A program made the translations under genes and the position numbers. Source: Actinomucor elegans (lineage: Eukaryota > Mucoromycota > Mucoromycetes > Mucorales > Mucoraceae). From it: DNA of 64,000 nt. The notes below the pieces were generated by a model. It worked only from the letters and a program-made list of their open reading frames with translations. It did not search any database and had not been told where the DNA came from. How positions within the stretch are numbered: the first letter of the stretch is position 1; each line of letters begins with the position of its first letter. Shown in pieces: positions 46,911 through 57,598 of this stretch. The DNA lies in NCBI GenBank assembly GCA_026027325.1, contig JAMSLZ010000005.1, positions 2,790,001 to 2,854,000 of the forward strand, given 5' to 3'.

Positions 46911-48058
46911 ATGCAACATCAAGATGACATTTCCGACAGAATCACAGCTGCTCGCAGAGATGCTGACCTTTTAAAAGAAAGAATAAAGCAAAGAAAAGAA
47001 GCTTTGGCTGATACAACCTGTAAGTTTTTTTTATCATGATCGTGAAATGATAACTCATATGTTTATAGTAAGAAAGATGGCTGAGGGTGTTGACTCACTA
47101 CCTCGCGTCGTGATGAAAGTACGCCGTAACCTGAGAGGCCATCTAGCTAAGATATATGCTATGCACTGGTCTAATGACAGTCAGCATCTTGTATCTGCTT
47201 CACAAGATGGTAAATTGATTGTCTGGAACGCTTATACGACCAACAAACTACATGCTATCCCTCTCCGTTCGTCTTGGGTCATGACGGCTGCTTATGCACC
47301 TTCTGGTAACTTTGTCGCCTGTGGTGGTCTTGATAATATCTGCTCCATTTACAATCTCACTTCACGTGATGGCCCTGTAAGGCCTGCTCGAGAACTATCT
47401 GCCCATGTTGGCTACTTGAGTTGCTGTCGATTTTTAGATGATCGCCGTATTTTGACTAGTTCAGGCGATATGACTTGTTTCCTCTGGGATATTGATGCAG
47501 GCGTCAAGACTCATGAGTTTGCTGATCATATGGGCGATGTGATGAGTGTATCTATCAACCCAAATGATCCAAATATGTTTGTATCGGGCGCTTGTGATTC
47601 TACTGCTAAAATCTGGGATATTAGAACAAAGGCATGCGTACAAACTTTTACAGGTCATGAAAGTGATATCAATTCAGTGCAGTAAGTATATATATGTGCA
47701 TACATTTAGTATATTGACTTTTTTTTTGTATAGGTTCTTCCCTAGTGGCACCGCAATTGGCACTGGATCTGATGATGCAAGCTGCCGGTTATTCGATCTT
47801 CGTGCAGACCGCGAATTGAATACTTATTCTGATGAAAATATTCTTTATGGTATCACTTCTATTGCCTTTTCCAAATCCGGTAGATTACTATTTGCTGGTT
47901 ACGATGATTTCAGCAGCCATGTTTGGGATACACTGAAGGGCGAGCGCGTTGGTATTTTGACAGGTCATGAAAATAGAGTGTCTTGCCTTGGTGTATCCAA
48001 TGACGGTATGGCTTTATGTACTGGTAGTTGGGATAGTTATCTCAAAATATGGGCTTAA
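46911..48058 (+). CDS. Heterotrimeric G-protein beta subunit
   Basis: Three exons (46911-47019, 47069-47681, 47734-48058) encode 348 residues, the standard Gbeta length. An N-terminal coiled coil (residues about 5-35) for pairing with Ggamma precedes seven WD repeats. Diagnostic stretches are [60 protein letters not shown], the [14 protein letters not shown] repeat, and the end repeat [17 protein letters not shown]. The protein relays pheromone, nutrient or other receptor signals at the plasma membrane. Mucoralean genomes usually carry several Gbeta paralogues; which one this is cannot be told here. Exon junctions and phases are clean. Confidence 0.97.
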
Positions 48059-49375
48059 AATAAGTCTGAGCTTTTTTTTTGATACCTCATTATATCCTAC
48101 TATCTTACTATTACTATTACAACTATACTATACATTTCACTCTTTTTCGCTCCATTCATTCTATATGATTTCGTTCCTTCTCTGCTACTAAGTAGCTTAT
48201 TATTCATTCCTGTACTTGTATTAACAGCTATTCAATTAAATTATTCTACATAAAAAGAGACGTCATTAGCTTACTAGAATCTACAGTATAGAGTTATATT
48301 GAAAATTGATAACTTGTATAGACATACACGTGGAACCAAGGATTCTAATTAATCCTAGATCCCTCAATGAAAAAAAAAGATCTCCGGCATACATGATTTA
48401 TCTTGCACGGAATATAGGAATTTAGTATTATTAAGTGTGAAAGACGATCCTTCCGAAGTGTCACAATATGTGCTTCTTATTTAACACATAGGCCACAAGC
48501 GAAGCATCTTGTGCAGCCACATACTTTCGTATTTCTATCTAATAAACCACTATAGTTAGAAAAACAGATCCAAAAATGAAGTGATTTGATCGTCTGAAAC
48601 AAAAACAAAAAAAGATCTACAGTAGACACTATCATACGGACTTCAATAGGTAGACTGCGCCATGCCAATCTGATTTTATATATACAAAATGCCAACTGCA
48701 CTAACCATATCTACTAACTATAGTACGGTATTTAATGATTTGATTGTGAAACAGTATACGTTGCTAACCGTATAAAGTAGATACAATAATCAAATGTTCA
48801 CATCACAGTTATAGAGTTCACTATATCATTTCATTCCTAGCTTTTGAATTTATAAAGGTTGTAACTGAACAAATATATACAATACAGGCAACAAAGCAAA
48901 CGAATAAGAGTCTATTTAAAGATTTTCTGGTTGCAGTAACTCATTCTGGGCTTAGACTATTAACCAACAACGACATTCGACCGAGATTGGTCGAAAGATC
49001 TATAGATCATTAAAATTAGATTAAATCAAATGCTTGCTCACTACAGCCAAATACTAAAATGAGTTATGTCCATTGAGTTTTAGTCAATAGTAGCTCCAAT
49101 AGATGTAATAGTTTATAATGAACACGTACTAGTGATCAAATGTGACATTAGGCAGGAATCGATTGAAGAATGTAAAGATGTTAAAAATGACCTGATTTCA
49201 GAAAAGTTCCAAAAGTAAATTCTCAAAATGATTTTATTTATCTTTACTTTTTTTTTATGTAGTCCAAAGACAACCTTTCAAGACTTAGTTTATAGATATA
49301 ATAGATAAAATATATTTGAAAGTATGTAAGTATATTTGTCTCGTATTTTTTACTTAAAGAAAACTCAAGTTATGT
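48059..49375. other. Intergenic region downstream of Gbeta
   Basis: Contains the Gbeta 3' UTR (T/C-rich, to about 48240), AT-rich desert and two forward dispersed-repeat units at 48.96-49.18 kb. No gene is seen. Confidence 0.6.
48955..49185 (+). repeat. Dispersed intergenic repeat, two adjacent forward units
   Basis: Unit one (48985-49015) reads CGACATTCGACCGAGATTGG, then TCGAAAGATCTATAGATCAT. Unit two (49119-49180) reads TGAACACGTACTAGTGATCA, then AATGTGACATTAGGCAGGAA, then TCGATTGAAGAATG. The GACATT landmarks are about 153 bp apart. Confidence 0.6.
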
Positions 49376-49655
49376 GACGGTTTTGGGAGGTAATTAACAT
49401 ACAATCTTTAGAGTGAGCATGTATCTGGATGATACTATGCGGTATTAAGATACAAAGAACTACACATATTTAAGATCTCAGCTCATCTAATCTGACATTC
49501 AATAATAATACAATATTTAATAGAGCTCAAGCTGTGCAATATAGAGATCTTGGTCTTTCTTTTACATTAATAAACAAACCGCACGTTCAGCGTGATCGAA
49601 TTGTTATAGTCCCTTTTGTAGTAGAAATCAACTTATATATTCCATATAACTCTCA
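49376..49655 (+). repeat. 280 bp repeat, copy B
   Basis: Nearly identical to 42317-42597 (about 98% by eye; one single-base indel in a T run and about six substitutions). It lies 160 bp upstream of a decayed gene. Its flanks do not match those of copy A. Confidence 0.9.
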
Positions 49656-49814
49656 TTATGGACAAAAAAAAACTCATGCATCCCATTATTGCTTTGTTCC
49701 GTATCTTGAACCCACAAAACTTTGCAGCACTAATCCCTGAGTTCTAATCAAGTGATCACTTACTATCTCAAGCAGTGTAGCCAATATCTTATTGAATGGT
49801 CAGGCTACATGTGA

Positions 49815-51052
49815 TGAAAACAAGAGCTGAAGAAGAAGCGAAATTCTTTTCTTTACTATTAAACAGCAATACTGGAACATTATACTGCTCTATAAAAAGA
49901 CCCTTCAATTTGATGTTATTGCTTTCAGTACTATTTCCATTGAAGATAGCCAATAGTGGTTAGTGAAGCTCTCCAGATAAATGACAATAGCCCTTATCAA
50001 TATTCTGGGCAATACCAGAAATTGTTTTAATATGGAGCCCAATTTTGATGGTTATAGTCTCGTAGTAGACGACAATGCTTGTGCTGAATCCACCTCAATA
50101 CGTGGTGAAATATTCTTGTCCGGCACTTATGAGACTACATTTACTCAATTAATCCCTAATTGCCCAACAAACAGCGATACCACAGGCTTTTGATTTTGCA
50201 AATGTCAAGTGTGAATCTGTTGAAGTCACAAACAAATTCTAAATATACCAACCTAATCCTTATGCCAATGAAAGCGATAGCTTAGCACGTATTGGTAATA
50301 AACCAATGGCTACAATGTTATCATCATAAATACTTTTAATGAAGGGTATTGTCTTTTATATCTTGGAAACATGTCTGACTCCTCGACTTTTTTATTCAAT
50401 GAAAGCACTTGGAATAGACCAGTATCAAAAGAATAACCTTCGAAATTGATCGTAAATGTATGTGCATGCTTTCGACTTGTTTATATACCACTGGAAAACA
50501 GTTTGTATACTAATAACTTGCTGTTTTATTATAGATCCTATCAAGATTCGTGTCACCTTAATATCAGCACAACTAACCTAAGTATTACTATGAGAATTTC
50601 GGTACGGTTTGGAACTTCTACCCTTTGATGAACAAGGACCTTACGATTCCGGTGTTCCTTATACCTATCTTTTTTAATGGGGAGCCATCGAGCGATTTTA
50701 TTCTCATACCAGAAGGCGCATCTTTCATTGCAGCTTACCAACATTGCATATCAATGATGTATCCATTCTAGGCTCTGCCTCAATTTTTGACAAGGTTGCC
50801 ATTGCACTGTTACAGCCGCTACTCTCCGAGGAATTGCCACTAGCACTTAATACTATTATCATTGCTTCTACCATAACGCGCATGTTAGCAACCAATGAAT
50901 TCGACACTTTTACCACCATGAATACCGTTATTATTATGCCAAAACATAAGCTACAAAATCACCTGAAACACGATGGCAGCTATCATAAGAACGACAAAAA
51001 TGAAGACAGGGATGAGAGTTCTCACAACAGTGATTATGAGAAGGACCAGTAA
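49815..51052 (+). pseudogene. Decayed protein-coding gene, unknown family
   Basis: All three plus-strand frames hold protein-like pieces in succession. These are NFDGYSLVVDDNACAESTSI and GEIFLSGTYETTFTQLIPNC, then a frame change at about 50188 into FANVKCESVEVTNKF, then PNPYANESDSLARIGN, then another change into VIIINTFNEGYCLLYLGNMS. A later frame reads LLPFDEQGPYDSGVPYTYLF, and the last frame reads ILGSASIFDKVAIALLQPLL with a charged His/Lys/Asp-rich tail ending at 51052. Several in-frame stops and shifts break the gene. Composition (Asn, Ser, Thr, Cys) suggests a secreted or surface protein; the family is not recognised. No restored protein is proposed. Confidence 0.65.
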
Positions 51053-52572
51053 AAGTAAATGAAACGGGAGCCATGGTAAGAACAAACTAAACTATGATAG
51101 TTGTGAGATATCCTTTGATATTATGTTCTTAACTATTGAATCTATTATACAATGTTTAATTTTAGCATATGAGTAATATGACAGATTGAACAGTGGTATT
51201 TGCTTAATGTGAACTACTGAACGTGTAATGAACAAACAAGCATAAGCCAATATAGAGGTTTTACAGAGACTCTAGATCAGAACGTAAGTCGTGTAAGATA
51301 TACACATGCTTAATAACAATTTCTTTTAGTGGTACGTACAGGTTAGAGTGTATCTTTTCTGTCTACTAACAATATCATTAGTCTGAGACTCACTGATTGT
51401 GTGTATACCATATTTTACATATATTTATTCAAGTGTTGAATACTCTGTAGCTAGAAGAAAGGTAGAGAGAGGCAAAACGGGGATAGGCAATACTACGCAG
51501 TTGAAATAAGACTGCCCAATTGAAAGCCTCAAAACTAGGTGACTAAGCTAGTTTATTTACTACGGAGAATTAACATCGTACGTCTAAATGCTCAATCATT
51601 TCCGGCAGAAGACCTGATGTTACAGCATTCATATAATGCTCTGCAAATCACTTTTTTTATATAGCAATATTGTATAATCATTAAGCTAGAAAATGAGATT
51701 TAACAGCACCGATTTCCACCTTATCTTATCTAAAACATCAACCAGTGACTTATCCGTTGTGTCAACGTGCTTGTAACCGTATCATTATCTGATTAAGTTT
51801 GAATCCGCTATTGGAATAAGAGGAAAATAACCTTATTTCAATTTTACTATGTTTAGACCATTACAAGTGGAAAATCGTAGCACACTCATCAAAGTTAATG
51901 CTTTCTACAAATCGCTGTTTTACTTGACCCGGTTAAAATACTGATAGTGTTGCTGATGTGTACCATCGATGGTAGAAACATTGAGACTGATTTAATCAAA
52001 ATGAATGACTACCGCTTCAAAAAAATCGAGTGCGTACTGGCATTTTTCTTAGCAGAACATTCTGGGCCATATTGTCTTTGACAAAACTTTCACCACAAAA
52101 TAATTTTTAGATAGATATCCCAATAATATTGGAATACATCCATACTAACATATTCATTAGGGGAGAGGGAAGGAGAAATAGCAATATGGCCGCCTCCGGC
52201 TCTTACTGTTTGCATCCACTAAACTAATTCATTTACGCAGCAAGTTTAAAAAAGGGACTCGCTTTATAGTCTCCATCTGACCAATGGTTTGTCTGATGAT
52301 TAAACACTCATCGTATTGGCAAGTCTCTAGTGTCACCAGGAGGTCGACAGGAAAACAACGAGTATCAACTGTGTAAATAGAAGCGTTAATTGGCAATGAT
52401 TGGGTCATTGAAACAGCTAAAAAAGAGCTCGTTCAAGGTGTACAGAGGATCAAAAAAAAAAATGAATGTATATAAATACTTGAACCTCACCAGCTTTGAG
52501 TTTGTATTATACGTTTCTTTTGAGTTATCTCAACTACTAACAGTAACGCAACCCTAAAAGCTACATACGACT
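51053..52572. other. Intergenic region upstream of the MFS gene
   Basis: 1.5 kb with no gene recognised. Its right end holds the MFS promoter, with an A tract and a TATA box. Confidence 0.6.
52471..52478 (+). promoter_or_regulatory. TATA box of the MFS transporter gene
   Basis: TATAAATA lies about 95 bp upstream of the ATG, just after a ten-A tract. Confidence 0.55.
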
Positions 52573-54430
52573 ATGAAGTTATCAAATCCTTTCTTTAAAA
52601 AAGACCGAAAGCCTATATTCTTCAAGATCAGATCCTCACCGCATTATGTGCTGGTGACTGTATGCATTGCTATGTTTGTGAATGTAAGTCGTTTCATTTC
52701 GTTGAACTCGAATTTTCAATATGCTAACTTTCTATCTTGGATGGCATAAACGCATAGATGTTGACGTATAGTTTGATTGTTCCTATTGGTAGGTGCTAAT
52801 TAATGACTGAATCTTGATTTTCATTGTACTTATTAACACAAGTAATTTTGTTATAGTTCCTTTTATTATGGATGCAATTAACAAGGGTCTGCCTGTCGAT
52901 TCTGGTGGCAATCCTTATGATTCAAAAATTGAAGATAGTGCAGAAACTTCCTCAAAGACAGGTCTTATGCTAGCATTATTCGCTGCTGGTTTATTGGTTG
53001 GGTCACCCATCTTTGGCTACTTGGGTATATATAAAACTTGTAGCGCAACTTATTGTATGCAACAGTAAATTAACATTTACTGTATGGTAACAGGTGATAG
53101 AATCAAGCATCGTAAGATTCCCATGCTTCTTGGTATCTGTGGTATTATCGCATCTTCTTTAATGTTCCTATTCATCAACAAGTACTATGAGTTTTTAATT
53201 GCTCGTGCCTTGCAAGGCTTTGCTGATGCCAGTGTATGGACACTTGGTTTAGCCTTGGTTGCCGATGCCTTCCCATTAGAAGAGCTTGGAATCCAGGTAA
53301 TATCGACTAGTTACCTTTTTTTAACCCCCCCTTTTACTAAAGAGCTATTTATCACTAGATGAGTAAAGTGATGTTATTCTATTCCGTTGGTCTTGTTGGT
53401 GGAGCTCCAATTGGTGGAGCTCTTTATCAACGTTTTGGATACAAAGCTCCTTTCATTCTTTGCGTTGTGCTTGCTGGAATCGACTTCTTCTTGCGACTCT
53501 TTATGGTAGAGAAAGACGAATGTCTGTCTGAATGGTTCTCAGATTCAAGCAAAAAAAAACAAATCGAAGACCAACAAAGCATTGTTGTTGTTGAACAAGG
53601 AGAAAAAACTGTAGCATCTATGGAAGGAAACTTTACTGGAGAGCAAGCAAGCCAATCGTCCATCACCCAGAGCCAAAATGATATCAATAACGATACAGAT
53701 ACACAAGTTGTGATGCCACAGCAGAAGTTGAGTACTTGGACACTTCTTCGTCAGCCTAGATTATTAGCAGCCGCTCTATTATCTTTTGCAAATGGAACAA
53801 TCTTTAATGTATTTGAGGTTTGTTTGATTATATATTCATAAAATCATAATGTTCACATCTTCATGGTTGTATATATAGCCTACCCTAACAGTGAAGCTTT
53901 CCCAAGAATTCGGCCTCAATGCAAGCCAAATTGGTCTCATCTTTTTAGCTCAGGTCATACCTACGTTCTTATCAACGCCGCTCTCAGGTTGGATATCTGA
54001 TCGATATGGCCCCAAAATTGTTTGCATTGTCAGCATGCCTCTTTGTTCCATGTTTATTATCCTTATGGGTACGCAAAATCAAGACTCACCTGGTGGTGTC
54101 GCACCTTTGGTCGTTTTGTTTGCCTTGCAAGGATTTACTGCTTTTGCATTCTTGACACCTGCTTTGCCTGAGATTGCGTATGTAGCCCAAACAGAAGGAG
54201 CCAAGATGGGCGGTGACAGTGGTACAGGCCGAAGCTACTCTGTGTTTAATATGGCATTTGGCCTTGGTGCTCTTGCAGGTCCATTAATTGGTGGCTATGC
54301 ATATGGACAGATCGGATTCTTTTATTTATGTGTGGTGATGGGATGCTTCTTGCTTGCTTGTGTTCCATTCATTTACTTTTATACAGGCACGCCAGGGAAG
54401 ATCATTGATTATAAGCCAAAGAAAAAGTAA
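52573..54430 (+). CDS. MFS transporter, VMAT/DHA-like 12-span family
   Basis: Six exons: 52573-52683, 52758-52788 (31 nt), 52857-53024, 53094-53296, 53359-53817 and 53879-54430, giving about 507 residues. TM1 (YVLVTVCIAMFVNMLTYSLI) leads to a polar luminal loop. The family motif after TM2 reads GSPIFGYLGDRIKHRK. Further spans include GLVGGAPIGGALYQRFGY (antiporter-like motif). The central cytosolic loop (about residues 205-270) is Gln/Ser/Thr/Asp-rich, and the second half holds GWISDRYGPK and FGLGALAGPLIGGYAYGQIG. These features are those of the SLC18 (vesicular amine)/multidrug:H+ antiporter branch. In fungi such proteins export drugs or amines at the plasma or vacuolar membrane; the substrate is not predictable. 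The exon 5 donor is GTTTGT, weaker than the others. It stands alone behind a pseudogene and desert. Confidence 0.9.
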
Positions 54431-56365
54431 CTAGTACATAGAAACCCTATTATGATAATTCAATAAACGTTATGGCCTTTTTATATGTTTTAAATACGCT
54501 AACTACTGTTTTTGAGGCTGCATTTTATCGAAGCTGTGCTGTATGTACTTGGATCTTTCATCAAAATGGCTTATAACATATTCATTCTAGGTATACATTC
54601 ATTAGATAGACAACTTATATAATCATCATTGAAGCATTTACGGTCTAGATTTAATTAATTAATAGGCCTCTCAACTGATTTCGTCCAAAAGTTATATCAT
54701 AAAGTGTTTCATGATCAAAAAATACTGCTACATCTATTAGAGCCTTTTGTTATTTTTGAAGACCTGAAGAAATATAAATTATAATAAAACCAAAGTACTA
54801 TACAGAGATTTAGATAGTCATTTATTGCTGCATGAAATTGACGGATTAATTCACTATAAAGAAAGGGTAATGATAAGAAAATACCTGCTTATGACGTCCA
54901 ACAATTGAGTAGCTAGCATTCATGGGATATGAACAGATTATTATGCAGTTTCAAGTGAATAGTAAGACCAATGAGCTAATTGGCCTACAACCAGATAATA
55001 CGCAGGAATAACCAAGCTGCTATTGTTTGAGCTAAACGATACGTGGGCATAAACAAGCTACATTATGAAAAATGAAAAATTCATCCAATGAATGTAAATG
55101 TACATGTAATTAAAGTCTTGCTAAAGTATTTATAAATGCGATTGAGGATTTATCAAGATTATAACAGTAATAGCGCCAAAGCCGATAATTGAGAAACACT
55201 CTGGAATTGGGTATATATTGAATGCTAATTATCATATATATTCCTGTGGCCCAACTACCCTATTCGGTATTAACTAACAGTAAAGTATAATAAAACAAGT
55301 CGATAACTGCTCAGTTAACATATTGGGTTACGATTTTAATACAAATATGATGAAATGAGTTTCAGGTACAACAATCATAGTCTATCCATCAAGTATGTTT
55401 TGGACAAGCATTACTTGTTGACTCGCAAACAGCCAACCATATTACTATATTGCTTTCCTTAGCCAAATAAATGCTTTTTAATTTTTTATTGATAACCCAA
55501 AATCATCAACTATTTGACGAAATATTTTGGCTATGAAAATTTCATTTTCAAAGTACACTTTACGAAATCAAAGCATTGCATATATACATACAATCATATC
55601 TTGAAATGATTTTCGCGTATTATTTTTTAGTATAAAAATTGAAAATTGTCTATAATTCAAGAATAACTCCAAATATTAAAAATAATAAAAAAGAGACTAT
55701 CTTTACATTATTTAATGTCAAATTATATTTCTAATAATCTTGTTCAAAAATTGTTATACGTATAAGCGTTATTTTATAATTCAAAAGTATTATAGCGTTG
55801 CATAGCCATCCAAATTGGATCCCAGAATTTTTATAATTGAATCACAGCTGTCCAATAAACACAGATAAAAATTAAAACCCCACTTAAACATTGTTGATAT
55901 AAGATACGCGAGTTCCCATAATGACGCTCATAACAAAACAACGGCAGCAGATATCAAATGACTCTGTTTATAAAGTTGGTTGCACGGCGCAGTATATCTA
56001 TTTTGGGTTTACTTAGGACGACAATGAACATTTGGGAGGATGTTTACATATATATAATTAGTTTTAGAAGTGCTTCGGGGATATTGATTGTTTTAATGAA
56101 TGAATAGGTCATGATACATCTTTTTGCCTTGTTGTGAGCGAGACTGCAAAAAAAAAAGGGAGTTTGAATTGCACGTCATATGCGCGTTGATGATGGCTCG
56201 AGCTTGGATCTCCGTTCGGTCGACTTTATGCAATTATTGGCTTAAATGCTACGCGTACAAAGGGGCTGGAATACATAAACCAACTCCTAAGTGTATTCTT
56301 TCTTTCTTCTTCTATTTATTATTTACGAAGTAACTTATACCCAAGCTTCTCCTATTTCATACAAT
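54431..56365. other. Intergenic region between MFS and HTH/AT-hook genes
   Basis: 1.9 kb. A likely reverse-oriented dispersed repeat copy sits near 54640-54690 (minus strand GGACGAAATCAGTTGAGAGG). The rest is AT-rich with no gene seen. Confidence 0.6.
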
Positions 56366-57280
56366 ATGACAGTAAAACGAATTTCAGAAAAGGATTGTTG
56401 GTTTGTCATTGGCGCCCATCAAGCAGGTGCTACCGAAAGACAATGCGCTGCCCTGTCGGGTCTTTCTAAGACGGTCATTCACAACATCATCACCAATTTC
56501 AAGAAAATGGGCTCGCCTCACGCCACGACTCTGTCTATGGAAACTCTACTTGAAAAAAATACGACGGGTAAAATGTATTTTTTTTTCTGTGTTTTCTGTA
56601 AACTTACCTCTTTGTACTAGTTCCAACCGATAAGAAGCGCAAATTGAACGACGATAATCCCGGCAAAGTAGGGTATTTCTTCTCAGAAAGAGTTATTGTT
56701 TTTGGCTAATAGATTGTATCTGAATAGAATGTGCCCCGTAAAAGAGGTAGACCTCGCAAGCCAATTGAGGCACCATTTTTTACCCAGTCGCTTATGCGAA
56801 ATGCTTTAACTGAGGCCAGAAGAAGTAGTGATCAGGTATAGCGAGTAATCTGATCTCGTCACGTGTAACTAACCCGTCGGATAGCAGCAAAATTCATCTG
56901 CTATCTACCCATTGGATCGACTTAATACCCCACCTAGTGACGAAGAACCAAATCACGAGTATGAAAAGATCCCAAGACGCCAATCCAAGCAAGAGGAGAT
57001 GCTTCCACCTACACCTCGATCTGCTCTTGAAGATTCAGATGAAGAAGAGGAAGAATGGACAGTGAACGATGATGAGGAATTAATTAAGCATGTGTTTGGT
57101 TTGCCTATGAAAAACGTGAAATGGAAACAAGTAGAGACTCAGTTTCAAGATAGACATTTAGCCAAGATGTGCTCTGAACGTTGGGATTTCTTGAAGAGAC
57201 AGTTATTGAGGGATATTGCGGCTACTAAAGACGCGTTATTGACAAAGAATATTGATACAGATGATAATTTTGAACTATAG
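56366..57280 (+). CDS. Predicted nuclear protein: transposase-type HTH + AT-hook + SANT-like domain
   Basis: Four exons: 56366-56567, 56621-56667, 56728-56835 and 56885-57280, giving about 250 residues. Residues about 9-48 (CWFVIGAHQAGATERQCAAL, then SGLSKTVIHNIITNFKK) form a helix-turn-helix like the N-terminal paired-type HTH of Tc1/mariner transposases. Residues 86-95 (PRKRGRPRKP) are a textbook AT-hook binding the minor groove of AT-rich DNA. An acidic linker with SP/TP sites follows. Residues about 177-228 (WTVNDDEELIKHVF, then KWKQVETQF, then CSERWDFLKRQLL) look like a Myb/SANT-type helical domain with spaced tryptophans. No transposase catalytic core is present. I infer a host chromatin or transcription factor built from a domesticated transposase HTH. 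A CAG/CAA alternative exists at the last acceptor. The next gene starts 318 bp downstream. Confidence 0.8.
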
Positions 57281-57598
57281 CAATAAAGTAATAGGTAAAG
57301 GACGATCTTTGATTTGTCTCTCAGTTGTGTATGTGCTACAGGGCCAATAAATGTATGTGTAACAGTATTCAACGTGCAAATTGCCCATATTATAACATCA
57401 AGGCATGGTTTAATCAACGTCAGTGCTCCCATAAAATCATTTAGTTTTACTGGTTTTCTCGTTATTTCCTTTCTTCTCTTTCCTTTATACCCAAACACCT
57501 TCCTTTTCATAACAAAACAAGAAATAAAAGGTCTTTTTTTATCGCTCAATCTCGCCTTCTTTCTTGATTTGCCACTCTAGACTTCTTTCTCAATCGAT
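57281..57598. other. Short intergenic region / promoter of the surface protein gene
   Basis: 318 bp with an increasingly C/T-rich plus strand (CTTTCTTCTC, CTTTC runs) typical of a fungal promoter and leader. No gene is seen. Confidence 0.6.

Noticed and set aside
42317..49655. 280 bp copies as two LTRs of one retroelement spanning 42.3-49.7 kb
   Set aside because: They are in direct orientation, but the interval holds ordinary spliced host genes (MIR, Gbeta) and no gag/pol-like coding.
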